From NCBI GenBank assembly GCA_003566395.1, contig PXDL01000191.1, positions 1-12,728 of the forward strand: a DNA stretch of 12,728 bases, given 5' to 3'. Shown here piece after piece: positions 1-6,207 of this stretch. The DNA is from Balneolia bacterium. Lineage in GTDB: Bacteria; Bacteroidota; Rhodothermia; Balneolales; Cyclonatronaceae. A program made the position numbers and the translations under genes. The notes beneath the pieces are model-generated. The model saw only the letters and a list, made by a program, of their open reading frames with translations, made no database searches and was not told the origin of the DNA. Position 1 is the stretch's first letter. Every line of letters begins with the position of its first letter.

Positions 1-644
1 ACCTCACGGCCAGCCACGACACGCCAAGGTTCAGCACCTCTATCTTTAATCAGGGAATCAACAAATATCAGGTGAATCCGCGTGAAAATCCGGAATATAA
101 AATACACCGACCGGATGAGCGGACCTGGAGAGACGTTCGGCTTATTCTGGCTCAGCAGTTTACATGGATCGGCGCACCTCATATCTGGATGGGGGATGAG
201 TTCGGTATGTGGGGAGCCGACGACCCGGATAACCGAAAACCGCTTATCTGGCCCGATTTGGAATTCGATGACGAAACGGCGCATCCCTTCGGGCTGGAAA
301 AACCGCGCGACAAGGTTGAAGCCGACATGGAGCTGCATGCCTATTACCGCAGTCTCATTCACCTTAGAAGGGATCATCCCGTCTTTTCACGCGGAGAGCT
401 GGATTACGTTCTCACCGACGACAAGCGCAGTGTGCTTGCCTATGAGCGCACGCTCGGTGATGCTTATGCACTTGTGATCATCAACAACAGCAGTCAACCG
501 GCCGATATTGAGCTTACCCTTCCGGAAGATGCTAAGACAGGTCTCCGGGATGCTTTAGGGGAAGATTCCATCACCTATAACATTTTTGAATACCGGTTCC
601 GGGCAACCATTCTGCCGAAGAGTGTTGCAATTCTTTTGAATTGA
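1..644 (+). CDS. GH13 alpha-amylase superfamily enzyme, C-terminal part (5' end outside the window)
   Basis: The reading frame is open from base 3, so this is the tail of a longer gene; about 213 residues are visible. Near the start is the motif SHDTPR, which matches GH13 conserved region IV (the Asp is the transition-state stabiliser). It is followed by GAPHIWMGDEFGMWGADDPD and a KPLIW segment. This spacing is typical of cyclomaltodextrinase, neopullulanase and maltogenic-amylase type GH13 enzymes, which hydrolyse alpha-1,4 glucosidic links in maltodextrins or cyclodextrins. The last ~80 residues look like the C-terminal beta-sandwich domain, ending ILLN. The catalytic nucleophile and acid/base lie outside the window, so subfamily and location cannot be fixed. 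A GTG at 72 is an internal codon and not the start, because the active-site motif precedes it. A strong hairpin 20 bases after the stop probably ends the transcript. Confidence 0.9.
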   Translation, partial: LTASHDTPRFSTSIFNQGINKYQVNPRENPEYKIHRPDERTWRDVRLILAQQFTWIGAPHIWMGDEFGMWGADDPDNRKPLIWPDLEFDDETAHPFGLEKPRDKVEADMELHAYYRSLIHLRRDHPVFSRGELDYVLTDDKRSVLAYERTLGDAYALVIINNSSQPADIELTLPEDAKTGLRDALGEDSITYNIFEYRFRATILPKSVAILLN

Positions 645-663
645 TTTCTACGCTGCTTCAATC

Positions 664-709
664 AAATACAAATGGCATCTCCGAAGTTTCGAAGATGCCA
701 TTTGTATTT
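664..709. terminator. Long near-perfect hairpin, probable bidirectional terminator
   Basis: Two 17-base arms, AAATACAAATGGCATCT at 664-680 and its exact reverse complement at 693-709, flank a short centre. The centre (681-692) extends the stem by one mismatch and three or four more pairs, leaving a loop of about 4 bases. In plus-strand RNA the mismatch is C-A. In minus-strand RNA it becomes a G-U pair, giving a stem of about 21 pairs. The outer stem is A/T rich, so each transcript ends in a U-rich 3' arm. It lies between the GH13 gene and the minus-strand remnant ending at 810, as expected for a shared terminator. It is longer and more perfect than most terminators, so an inserted palindromic repeat is an alternative. 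Confidence 0.6.
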
Positions 710-809
710 CAAGAAAGCGGTTTGAGGAATATGCCGGTTGGCAAAATGCGAAACGGGCAAGTATATTAGTTTCATGATGCCTCGCTGCTGCAATGTTGTG
801 AGAGCAAAT

Positions 810-959
810 CTATGATTGATCAATAGGCTCGAGCCGATAGACCCGACCAAACCGTGAAGCTGATTCCATGTCTTCCTTTAACAAAGCTTCCCGGACATCA
901 TCGAGCTTGTTTGCATCTTCTACACTGAGATAGGGAGCCCACTCTTCTTCGTCATAGTG
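810..959 (-). pseudogene. Remnant of a small gene following the DUF4258 remnant (possible partner or antitoxin)
   Basis: In the same minus-strand frame as the end of the DUF4258 remnant, and directly after its TAG at 960-962, an open stretch encodes about 49 residues. It begins HYDEEEWAPYLSVEDANKLD, continues through REALLKEDMESASRFGRVYR, and ends PIDQS before a TAG at 810-812. The peptide is acidic and helical-looking, contains a clear repeated D/E-W and GRVY pattern, and reads as real protein. However, there is no usable ATG, GTG or TTG start in frame before residue ~32. I do not recognise the family. By position, a small acidic protein next to a DUF4258 gene, it may be an antitoxin-like partner. 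That is inference. It may instead be a C-terminal extension of the DUF4258 protein cut off by the stop. Confidence 0.5.
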
Positions 960-1282
960 CTAATCAATTCTGTGCAGGAATGTTTCACTCCAGCGTTTGG
1001 GTCCGGCCTATAGGATGTAATGAAAACTACCGGTTTGTTATATCCTCTGGGAATACCCCACAAAACATGAACTGGATTACCGTATCTATCATTTTGCAAA
1101 AGTAATATACATTTTCCTTTTGGATAATCAGGATATTCTTCCACTATTTGAGCTTTGTCAACACTATCAAGCAACTATTTAACGGTTAGCCCGTCTTCAG
1201 CCAATTCATCATATCCGTGTTCCGAAATTCGAATATACCCGGTATGTATTAAATGGCGGACTGTGTTTAAAAACTCGCTCAA
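960..1282 (-). pseudogene. DUF4258 family gene, inactivated by a stop and a frameshift
   Basis: A TTG start at 1280-1282, preceded by a good GGAG about 8 bases upstream, opens a frame beginning MSEFLNTVRHLIHTGYIR and then SEHGYDELAEDGLTVK. A TAG at 1175-1177 interrupts it. The same frame continues LLDSVDKAQIVEEYPDYPKG, KCILLLQNDRYGNPVHVLWG and VVFITSYRPDP. This order (H-x-x-DE helix, eeYPdyp, plHVlw, vvfITsYrPDP) is the DUF4258 pattern, and these small proteins are often found in toxin-antitoxin-like pairs. After PDP (near 996-1000) one base appears to be missing: shifting frame restores RWSETFLHRID, the expected W-containing end, before TAG at 960-962. Without the shift the frame runs to 920 with an unrelated tail. 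Two lesions make a functional product unlikely. The surrounding DNA is more A+T rich than its neighbours, suggesting an acquired, decaying locus. Confidence 0.72.
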
Positions 1283-1400
1283 CGTTAAAGCTCCGTATCA
1301 ACAACTGTTAATAAACTCCTTTTACAACGATAATAGAATATAAGCTGCTAAGCCACAAACATACTCTGAGGGAGCATTACTGAAAAGTACATAACATAAA

Positions 1401-1499
1401 TTTGAGCCAACCCTGAAAAGAATTTTTGAGAGATTTTCACCCTCTCCATTTCCCATAGTGTCATTTTTTGAGAAATGGTCTTTTCGGAGCTGACTCAAA
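1401..1499 (-). other. Inverted-repeat element with potential to form a structured RNA
   Basis: Arms at 1401-1421 and 1479-1499 are inverted repeats matching at 17 of 21 positions, and all four differences are transitions. Read as minus-strand RNA, three of the four become G-U pairs, so 20 of 21 positions can pair. Inside are two smaller inverted repeats: CCATTTC at 1446-1452 with GAAATGG at 1472-1478, directly against the outer stem, and a 4-5 bp repeat (1428-1432 with 1442-1446). Together they would make a three-way-junction fold. It lies 42 bases downstream of the minus-strand gene ending at 1541, so it may be the 3' end of that transcript. A small miniature inverted-repeat element is the alternative. 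No target-site duplication is obvious. The rest of 1283-1540 shows no gene, only a 10-bp palindrome (GCTGTACAGC, 1528-1537) and a TAATT/AATTA repeat near 1503-1517. Confidence 0.4.
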
Positions 1500-1540
1500 C
1501 GTTAATTACGGCAATTATTATTGCTTTGCTGTACAGCCGG

Positions 1541-1975
1541 TTAGCTTTCGCCCGTGGCCGGCTTTCCAAACATTTCCTTATTGATCAGGAAAATCCAGGG
1601 AATCACAAATATCCAGTGACGGACCATTGATCCGATCGTCATGTCGATACCTGCGTTCAGGCCCATCACGCCTGCTCCCACGAGTGGGAACATGAAGAAC
1701 CAAACCAGTGCGACGGTTTGAGCGGTGATGAAAATGAAGGGTCTCAGCCAGGCCGGTCCCCATAATGAGGGAGCAATGCCGGCATAAAGAATTGCCAAAA
1801 GTACTCCGTTGCTGAAGTGGCCGAACACACCGTAGGTGAGTCCGAGGCCGGTTTTTTCACCAAGGAGGGCGGGAATATCCCACCATCCCATACCCATGAT
1901 CAGGCCGAAGAGGTCAAACAAAACGGTACCGGCTAAACCGGCTATTATGGCATTTTTCCAGTTAATGGTATGCAT
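1541..1975 (-). CDS. Small four-helix membrane protein of unknown function
   Basis: This encodes 144 residues, almost all in four predicted membrane helices: about 8-28 (AIIAGLAGTVLFDLFGLIMG), 48-66, 78-100 and 116-133. The loops are short and the C-terminal tail is polar (NKEMFGKPATGES). A GMGWWDIPALLGEKTGLG loop after helix 1 and a conserved-looking MVRHWIF near the last helix are the most distinctive features. The overall shape recalls small DUF6789-like membrane proteins, but I cannot assign the family firmly. The ATG at 1975 is preceded by a good GGAGG. The gene begins 15 bases after the AhpD-like gene on the same strand, so the two are almost certainly co-transcribed. This suggests a membrane partner for that redox protein, which is inference. 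An inverted-repeat element follows the stop. Confidence 0.85.
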   Translation of the reverse strand: MHTINWKNAIIAGLAGTVLFDLFGLIMGMGWWDIPALLGEKTGLGLTYGVFGHFSNGVLLAILYAGIAPSLWGPAWLRPFIFITAQTVALVWFFMFPLVGAGVMGLNAGIDMTIGSMVRHWIFVIPWIFLINKEMFGKPATGES

Positions 1976-1990
1976 AGTTCTTCCTCCGGT

Positions 1991-2539
1991 TTAGCTTATG
2001 GTTTCGGTGAGTTCAGGGGCTTCCGGAAAATCGACCGGAATATCTGTTACGTTGTGCAGGAGGTTTGTAGTGGTTTTGTCGCCGATACCGACGATTACAT
2101 CCACGAGGTTCTCTTTGGTAAATCCGGCATCAAAAAAGCGGGTTAACTTTTCGTCGTCAATCTTACCCTTGTTCTCTGTGACTGCTTTAGTGAGCCGGGC
2201 AAGCGCATCAAGTCGTTCATCAAACGGAGCGCGGCCCTGTCTGAGTTCGAGGACTTGATCGTCGGTAAATCCATTCATTTTACCGATGGCGGTATGTGCC
2301 GCCTGGCAGTAGGTGCACCCGTTTACCTGGCTCACCACAAGGTTGACAACCTCTTTCTCTTTGTTGCTGAGTGAGGTTTTTCCATTGGAAAAGTTCAGGT
2401 AGCGGGCCAGTGCCGTATCGGAATAGGCATAGGTGGCATAAATATTCGGGGTAAAGCCGATCTTATTTTTCAGCTCATCCAGAATCTGACGGTTTTCGTT
2501 GGATACGTTTTCACGTTTTGGAACATCAAATGGTCTCAT
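1991..2539 (-). CDS. AhpD-like / carboxymuconolactone decarboxylase family protein (peroxidase-related)
   Basis: This encodes 182 residues, all-alpha in style. The active-site motif NGCTYCQAAH lies at residues 73-82, giving the C75-x-x-C78-x-x-x-H82 arrangement of AhpD, in which the cysteine pair and histidine support thiol-dependent peroxide reduction. The sequence before it (LSNKEKEVVNLVVSQVNGC) and after it (DERLDALARLTKAVTENKG, then VIVGIGDKTTTNLLHNVTDI) is typical of the 'uncharacterised peroxidase-related' branch of the carboxymuconolactone decarboxylase family. The length is normal and a cytosolic location is expected, since there is no signal peptide. It leads an operon with the small membrane protein 15 bases downstream. 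An AraC-type regulator lies 112 bases upstream on the same strand and is the obvious candidate controller. The true substrate is unknown. Confidence 0.9.
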   Translation of the reverse strand: MRPFDVPKRENVSNENRQILDELKNKIGFTPNIYATYAYSDTALARYLNFSNGKTSLSNKEKEVVNLVVSQVNGCTYCQAAHTAIGKMNGFTDDQVLELRQGRAPFDERLDALARLTKAVTENKGKIDDEKLTRFFDAGFTKENLVDVIVGIGDKTTTNLLHNVTDIPVDFPEAPELTETIS

Positions 2540-2651
2540 AATTACTTTACTTTGGTTTGGTTATTGTTGAATTAACTGTTCCCAAAGTAGCGTAGTTACG
2601 GCTGTCGGAAAATGGCAGTAGTACACGCAAGATTGTCAATTCTGCCCTGAG
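2540..2651 (-). promoter_or_regulatory. Probable promoter/operator region of the AhpD-membrane protein operon
   Basis: This 112-base gap separates the AraC-type gene from the AhpD-like gene on the same strand, and is long enough for a promoter and activator site. On the minus strand a TACTTTG near 2585-2591 resembles the TAnnTTTG element of Bacteroidota promoters with one base missing, but the upstream element is weak. An imperfect palindrome, AGCGTA-gt-TACGgCT at 2589-2603, overlaps it. TTGACA also occurs further upstream, near the end of the AraC gene, without a matching -10. I infer a regulated promoter here but cannot name the exact start. Confidence 0.3.
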
Positions 2652-3488
2652 TTAGATTTTCAAGCCCTGCTTTTTAAACTGAGAAGGAGTCAAGCCCGTA
2701 TGGCGCTTGAATAGTTTGCTGAATTGTGCGGGGTCATTGTAGCCGAGATCAAAACCGATTTCTTTCGCAGATTTTTCGGTGTAATAAAGCATCTGCTTTG
2801 CTTCCATCATTACCCGGTTGTGGATAACCTGAAGCGGTGATTCCTGTGAATAGCGGCTGAAAACATTGGTGATGGTTTTTGGGGATTTATACAAAAGCTC
2901 TGCATATTCGACCACCGTTTTTTTTGTTTTGAAATGCTGCTCAACCAGCACGTTGAAGTTTCGGATTAAATCAATATCGGATTGGCGGCCAACTTGTTTG
3001 AGTAGCTGCTTTTTTGCCAGTCGGGTGCAGCGTATGATCAGGCGTTTCAGCAAAATCCGAAGCATTTCCTCCTGATTGGTATCCGCCTCTCCGAACTCTT
3101 CTTTGAGAACCGAAAAGAGCGTTTGAAGCCGTCGGGTTTCATCTTGGCCGAGTTTCAGAACCGGAGAGGTGTTAGACCCGAAGAAAAGCAGGCCGTTGCA
3201 GGATACTTCGCTGTCATAGGTGTGAACACAGTAAAATTCCCGGTTAAATAACAGGGTTTTCAGCGAAGGTGCAGAATTGTCAATTCGGACTTTGTGCAGA
3301 TAGGTGGTGCAGAATATGTGATGAGGAGGCAGTTCCATGATTCTGTCATCCACATGAATCTGAATAGATTTCTGTCCGCTGTTCCAGATGAACATCATAA
3401 ACCGGCCCTGCCTCAGGTAATCAGCCGGAAACCCTTCGGCCAGGGCAAAGCACGCATTAATATCCGAATTCTTAAAAACCTGCATCAC
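2652..3488 (-). CDS. AraC-family transcriptional regulator
   Basis: This encodes 278 residues from the GTG at 3486-3488, or 277 from the adjacent ATG at 3483-3485. The GTG has slightly better spacing from a weak CGGA. The N-terminal ~170 residues look like a cupin-type sensor domain, with the segments FMMFIWNSGQKSIQIHVDD and LPPHHIFCTTYLHKV. The C-terminal ~100 residues form the AraC double helix-turn-helix: VVEYAELLYKSPKTITNVF, then KSAKEIGFDLGYNDPAQFSK and LFKRHTGLTPSQFKKQ, all strongly conserved family signatures. The protein should bind DNA in the cytosol and respond to an unknown ligand. It starts 15 bases after the alpha/beta hydrolase stop, suggesting co-transcription. It precedes the AhpD-membrane protein operon by 112 bases, which it probably regulates (inference from position). 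Confidence 0.93.
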   Translation of the reverse strand: MMQVFKNSDINACFALAEGFPADYLRQGRFMMFIWNSGQKSIQIHVDDRIMELPPHHIFCTTYLHKVRIDNSAPSLKTLLFNREFYCVHTYDSEVSCNGLLFFGSNTSPVLKLGQDETRRLQTLFSVLKEEFGEADTNQEEMLRILLKRLIIRCTRLAKKQLLKQVGRQSDIDLIRNFNVLVEQHFKTKKTVVEYAELLYKSPKTITNVFSRYSQESPLQVIHNRVMMEAKQMLYYTEKSAKEIGFDLGYNDPAQFSKLFKRHTGLTPSQFKKQGLKI

Positions 3489-3503
3489 AATTGAATTCCG
3501 GAT

Positions 3504-4268
3504 TTAATTATTGAAATAGCGTTGAGCCCAGGCAGCGGTTACTTCCCCAACGTACCGACTGTCGGACTCTGACGTCAACAGATGATCGGCATCATCCAGT
3601 GAAACAAAGCTTTTGGGATGACGGGCGAGTTTATAAATTCGTGCGGCATTATCCACGGAAACAGTATCGTCTGTAGGTGAATGAAAAATCATGAGAGCCT
3701 TGCCAAGATTACGGATCGTATCGTCCATCTTTTGCTCCTGTATATCGATCAGAAACTGTTTTTTAACCATGAACGGACGCCCTGCAAGTTGGACTTTGGC
3801 TTCGCCTTTTGACAAGATTTCCTCTTTATGATCCTCAAAATGATGGATTACATGAGCCGGACTGCAGGGTGAGCCTATGGTGGCCACGGCTTTTACAGAG
3901 GGAAGGTCACCGGCGGCCCGGAGGACAGCTGTGCCGCCCAGCGAGTGACCGATCAGAACAGAGGGAAGGTTTGTAAACTCTTCCATTTTTTCTGCTGCAT
4001 CGAGGAGATCGTTCACATCCGAGGAAAAATTGGAATCCGCAAAATCCCCTTCGCTCTCGCCCAGGCCCGTAAAGTCAAAACGAAATACAGATAGCCCGCG
4101 ATCTGTGAGCGCTCTTGAAATGTTTCCGGCCGCCCGCAGATTTTTACCGCAGGTGAAGCAGTGTGCGAAGAGCACAGAATTTTTACCCTTACCCGAATCA
4201 GGATAATCAAACCGGGCGGACAGGTGGAAGCCGTCCCGGTTTTTAAATGTCAGTTTTTTACTTTTCAT
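3504..4268 (-). CDS. Alpha/beta hydrolase matching the N-terminal half of hydrolase-OsmC fusion proteins
   Basis: This encodes 254 residues with no signal peptide. It carries the nucleophile elbow GHSLGG (Ser109), a likely acid at Asp200 or Asp201 in HSPTDDTV, and His229 in DDADHLL, so the catalytic triad looks complete. Opening segments KKLTFKNRDGFHLSARFDYP, FAHCFTCGKNL and FRFDFTGLGESEGDFADSNF, and later KAVATIGSPC, LAGRPFMVKKQFL and HPKSFVSLDDADHLL, match the N-terminal half of the widespread 'bifunctional alpha/beta hydrolase/OsmC' proteins of ~400 residues, as I recall them. Here the protein stops after AWAQRYFNN and the AraC-type gene begins 15 bases later, so the OsmC (organic hydroperoxide reductase) half is absent. 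No decayed OsmC sequence fits in the gap. The substrate is unknown, but a serine esterase or thioesterase-like activity is expected. Confidence 0.9.
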   Translation of the reverse strand: MKSKKLTFKNRDGFHLSARFDYPDSGKGKNSVLFAHCFTCGKNLRAAGNISRALTDRGLSVFRFDFTGLGESEGDFADSNFSSDVNDLLDAAEKMEEFTNLPSVLIGHSLGGTAVLRAAGDLPSVKAVATIGSPCSPAHVIHHFEDHKEEILSKGEAKVQLAGRPFMVKKQFLIDIQEQKMDDTIRNLGKALMIFHSPTDDTVSVDNAARIYKLARHPKSFVSLDDADHLLTSESDSRYVGEVTAAWAQRYFNN

Positions 4269-4304
4269 ACAACCCTTCTTTTAGTTTTTTTGCCGTCGAA
4301 ACCG

Positions 4305-4324
4305 GGCCGAGAATAGCTTCGGCC
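4305..4324 (-). terminator. Small GC-rich hairpin after the DUF3179 gene
   Basis: GGCCGA at 4305-4310 and TCGGCC at 4319-4324 form a 6-bp stem with an 8-base loop in the 79-base gap between the DUF3179 stop and the hydrolase start. There is no downstream U-run in the minus-strand transcript, so it is a weak terminator or attenuator candidate and both genes may still be co-transcribed. Confidence 0.25.
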
Positions 4325-4347
4325 TGATCTGTCGGGCACGTCAAAAA

Positions 4348-5469
4348 TTATTCGGCCATCTCCGTTTCCGGATAAAAGACCAGCCAGGCAAACGCAAAGT
4401 AATCACCATATACCATAGGTTCCAGCTGTTTTCCTTCAAGTTCGCCCGAAACAGCTTTTCCGGAAATGTTCCAGACACTCCCCGTTTCCAGGTCGCGGAG
4501 GGTGCCGTCGGAGTATTCAAAACTCAGCCGCCGGTCAACGAGAAAAGGACTGAAAACGCCGGTCGATCCGTCATCTCTCGACCGGGAAATGGTGCTGTTG
4601 TCCATAGCGGAAGCCATACCGTCCAGATGGAAGATTACGATTTCCTGACCGCCTACCGTATCGTGTATTACGCGCTCACTTCTTGTCAGTGAGTAAGTAT
4701 ATCCTTTTACCTGCTCATCGGTACGCACTCCGATTACTTTTTCCATCGGTGGAATAGCGCCCGGCACTTCTTTGTCGAGCAGGAAAGGGGAATTGTCGAT
4801 ATCGTCGTACCCGGCATAGGGGTTTTGGCCGTAATTTCTTCTGTGGCCGGTTTCTCTTGAAAGTACCTCGGCTTCCGGAAATGCCTCCCGGAACTGATCG
4901 AAGGAAATTAACTGGCTGGGGATGATGGTCAGTATATCGCCGGTTAAATCACCTACAAGAGCTTCTCCGGAGAACTGCTGCCACAGGCTTTCGGTGGTCC
5001 GGTCGTACATTATCATGTCTGAATGCCGCAAGAGACCGGATACACCAAACTCAAGTACTTCGCCCTCATGTCTGCGATCGAAAACAATGGCGGAGTAGCA
5101 AAGCGGGCAAAACGTTACGGCAACCGGAACACCGCCAAGCTCGTCGTTGGCGATTTCATGCCACATGAGAATCTGAATCGGGTAGGCCCGTGCCTGCCCG
5201 TTGATTTCAAGGGATATAACCGGCTCTCGACCGTCCAGCCATCCTGCGGCTTCATCCTGAGAAATAAATTTTGGGTCATCGATGGATGGAATTCCGTCTT
5301 TACCGGGTCCGCCGTCAATAAGTTCATTGAGGTCTATGCTTCGCTTATCCGGATTGGTATCAAAACCGGGTAAATTCTGGGATTGACCTGGAATGCATCC
5401 GGGTAGAAAAATCAGAATGAGGGAAACAAGCGGGATGAATACGAGGTGGTTCAGATGTTGAGTAATCAT
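4348..5469 (-). CDS. DUF3179 domain lipoprotein
   Basis: This encodes 373 residues. The N-terminus is a lipoprotein signal with hydrophobic stretch 9-22 and lipobox LPGC (lipidated Cys25), so the protein should be anchored in the envelope. The body is a DUF3179 domain. It shows DGIPSIDDPKFISQDEAAGW, then ARAYPIQILMWHEIANDELG, and the hallmark VTFCPLCYSAIVFDR with Cys121 and Cys124. Later come GVSGLLRHSDMIMYDRTTES and LWQQFSGEALVG, and a C-terminal AFAWLVFYPET. The function of DUF3179 is not established. The fixed CPLC pair and conserved histidine suggest a redox or metal-binding role, but that is inference. No good Shine-Dalgarno sequence precedes the ATG at 5469. It is divergent from a second AhpD-like gene, with 125 bases between them. 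Confidence 0.92.
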   Translation of the reverse strand: MITQHLNHLVFIPLVSLILIFLPGCIPGQSQNLPGFDTNPDKRSIDLNELIDGGPGKDGIPSIDDPKFISQDEAAGWLDGREPVISLEINGQARAYPIQILMWHEIANDELGGVPVAVTFCPLCYSAIVFDRRHEGEVLEFGVSGLLRHSDMIMYDRTTESLWQQFSGEALVGDLTGDILTIIPSQLISFDQFREAFPEAEVLSRETGHRRNYGQNPYAGYDDIDNSPFLLDKEVPGAIPPMEKVIGVRTDEQVKGYTYSLTRSERVIHDTVGGQEIVIFHLDGMASAMDNSTISRSRDDGSTGVFSPFLVDRRLSFEYSDGTLRDLETGSVWNISGKAVSGELEGKQLEPMVYGDYFAFAWLVFYPETEMAE

Positions 5470-5594
5470 ACTGTCAAGTGTTTGTTGATGCCTTTTAGTC
5501 AGGCAAAGGTTTCATTAGCGTGTCGTAATTTTATATCATACAGGTTAGATGTTTCATCTGAGAAAATTCTTACTTCAAAAAAACAGGATTGATT
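5470..5594. promoter_or_regulatory. Divergent promoter region between DUF3179 and AhpD-like genes
   Basis: This 125-base gap must hold promoters for both directions. It contains a 13-bp palindrome, AGATG-ttt-CATCT at 5547-5559, and a TGCCT...AGGCA inverted repeat near 5489-5505. Either could be an operator. I cannot identify a convincing -35/-10 pair on either strand. Confidence 0.35.
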
Positions 5595-6152
5595 ATGGCG
5601 TATATCGAAACCTTGTCTCCCGGGCAGGCTGAGGGAGACCTTAAAAAAGTATATGACGCTCTGGAAAAAAGTCGGGGAAAAATTGCAGAAGTACATAAAA
5701 TTCAAAGCCTGAATCCTTCGGCCCTTGCCGCTCATATGGAATTATATATGACGCTTATGTTCGGAAAATCGCCTCTGAAACGGTACCAAAGGGAAATGCT
5801 GGGCGTGGTTGTATCGGCGGCCAACGGGTGCGATTACTGTATCAATCACCATGAAGAGGCTCTGCTGGCCTACTGGAAAGATGCAGACAAAACCCGACTG
5901 CTTCACACCGACAGGTCCCGGCTTGACCTCGAAAAAACCGATACGTTGCTTTGTGACCTTGCCGAAAAGCTTACCCTCAATCACCATCAGAGTTATGAAC
6001 AGGATATTTCCGGCTTACAACAGGCCGGGCTTCAGGACCGGGCCATACTCGATGCGGTGCAGATTATCGCCTATTTCAACTTTGTTAATCGCATGGTCCT
6101 CGGGTTAGGGGTGGAGTTCAGTGAGGAAGAGAAAAAAGGCTATATGTATTAA
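5595..6152 (+). CDS. Second AhpD-like / carboxymuconolactone decarboxylase family protein
   Basis: This encodes 185 residues from the ATG at 5595. I chose it over the TTG two codons earlier because AGGA lies 6 bases before the ATG. The active-site motif NGCDYCINHH gives Cys79, Cys82 and His86 in the C-x-x-C-x-x-x-H AhpD arrangement. It is preceded by a helix ending VVVSAANGC and followed by a C-terminal AVQIIAYFNFVNRMVLGLGV, characteristic of the 'uncharacterised peroxidase-related enzyme' branch. The opening MAYIETLSPGQAEGDLKKVY is also typical of that branch. It is probably a cytosolic thiol-dependent peroxidase-type protein; the electron donor is unknown. It differs strongly in sequence from the paralogue at 1991-2539, so this is not a recent duplication. 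It is monocistronic and convergent with the ccdA-like gene. A small palindrome, CCTGA-t-TCAGG at 6188-6198, lies in the gap. Confidence 0.9.
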   Translation: MAYIETLSPGQAEGDLKKVYDALEKSRGKIAEVHKIQSLNPSALAAHMELYMTLMFGKSPLKRYQREMLGVVVSAANGCDYCINHHEEALLAYWKDADKTRLLHTDRSRLDLEKTDTLLCDLAEKLTLNHHQSYEQDISGLQQAGLQDRAILDAVQIIAYFNFVNRMVLGLGVEFSEEEKKGYMY

Positions 6153-6207
6153 GTACAGGGGGTGCCAATCCCGGCAACAGTAAGACACCTGATTCAGGCG
6201 CCCTACC

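Noticed and set aside
662..850. 62-codon minus-strand ORF
   Set aside because: It runs through the long hairpin and overlaps the better supported remnant in another frame.
1155..1343. 62-codon plus-strand ORF
   Set aside because: It is antisense to the DUF4258 remnant and has no protein-like character.
1401..1499. Integron attC site
   Set aside because: The inverted repeat lacks the RYYYAAC and GTTRRRY core sites in the right places.
5023..5373. 116-codon plus-strand ORF
   Set aside because: It lies wholly antisense to the well supported DUF3179 gene and has unconvincing composition.
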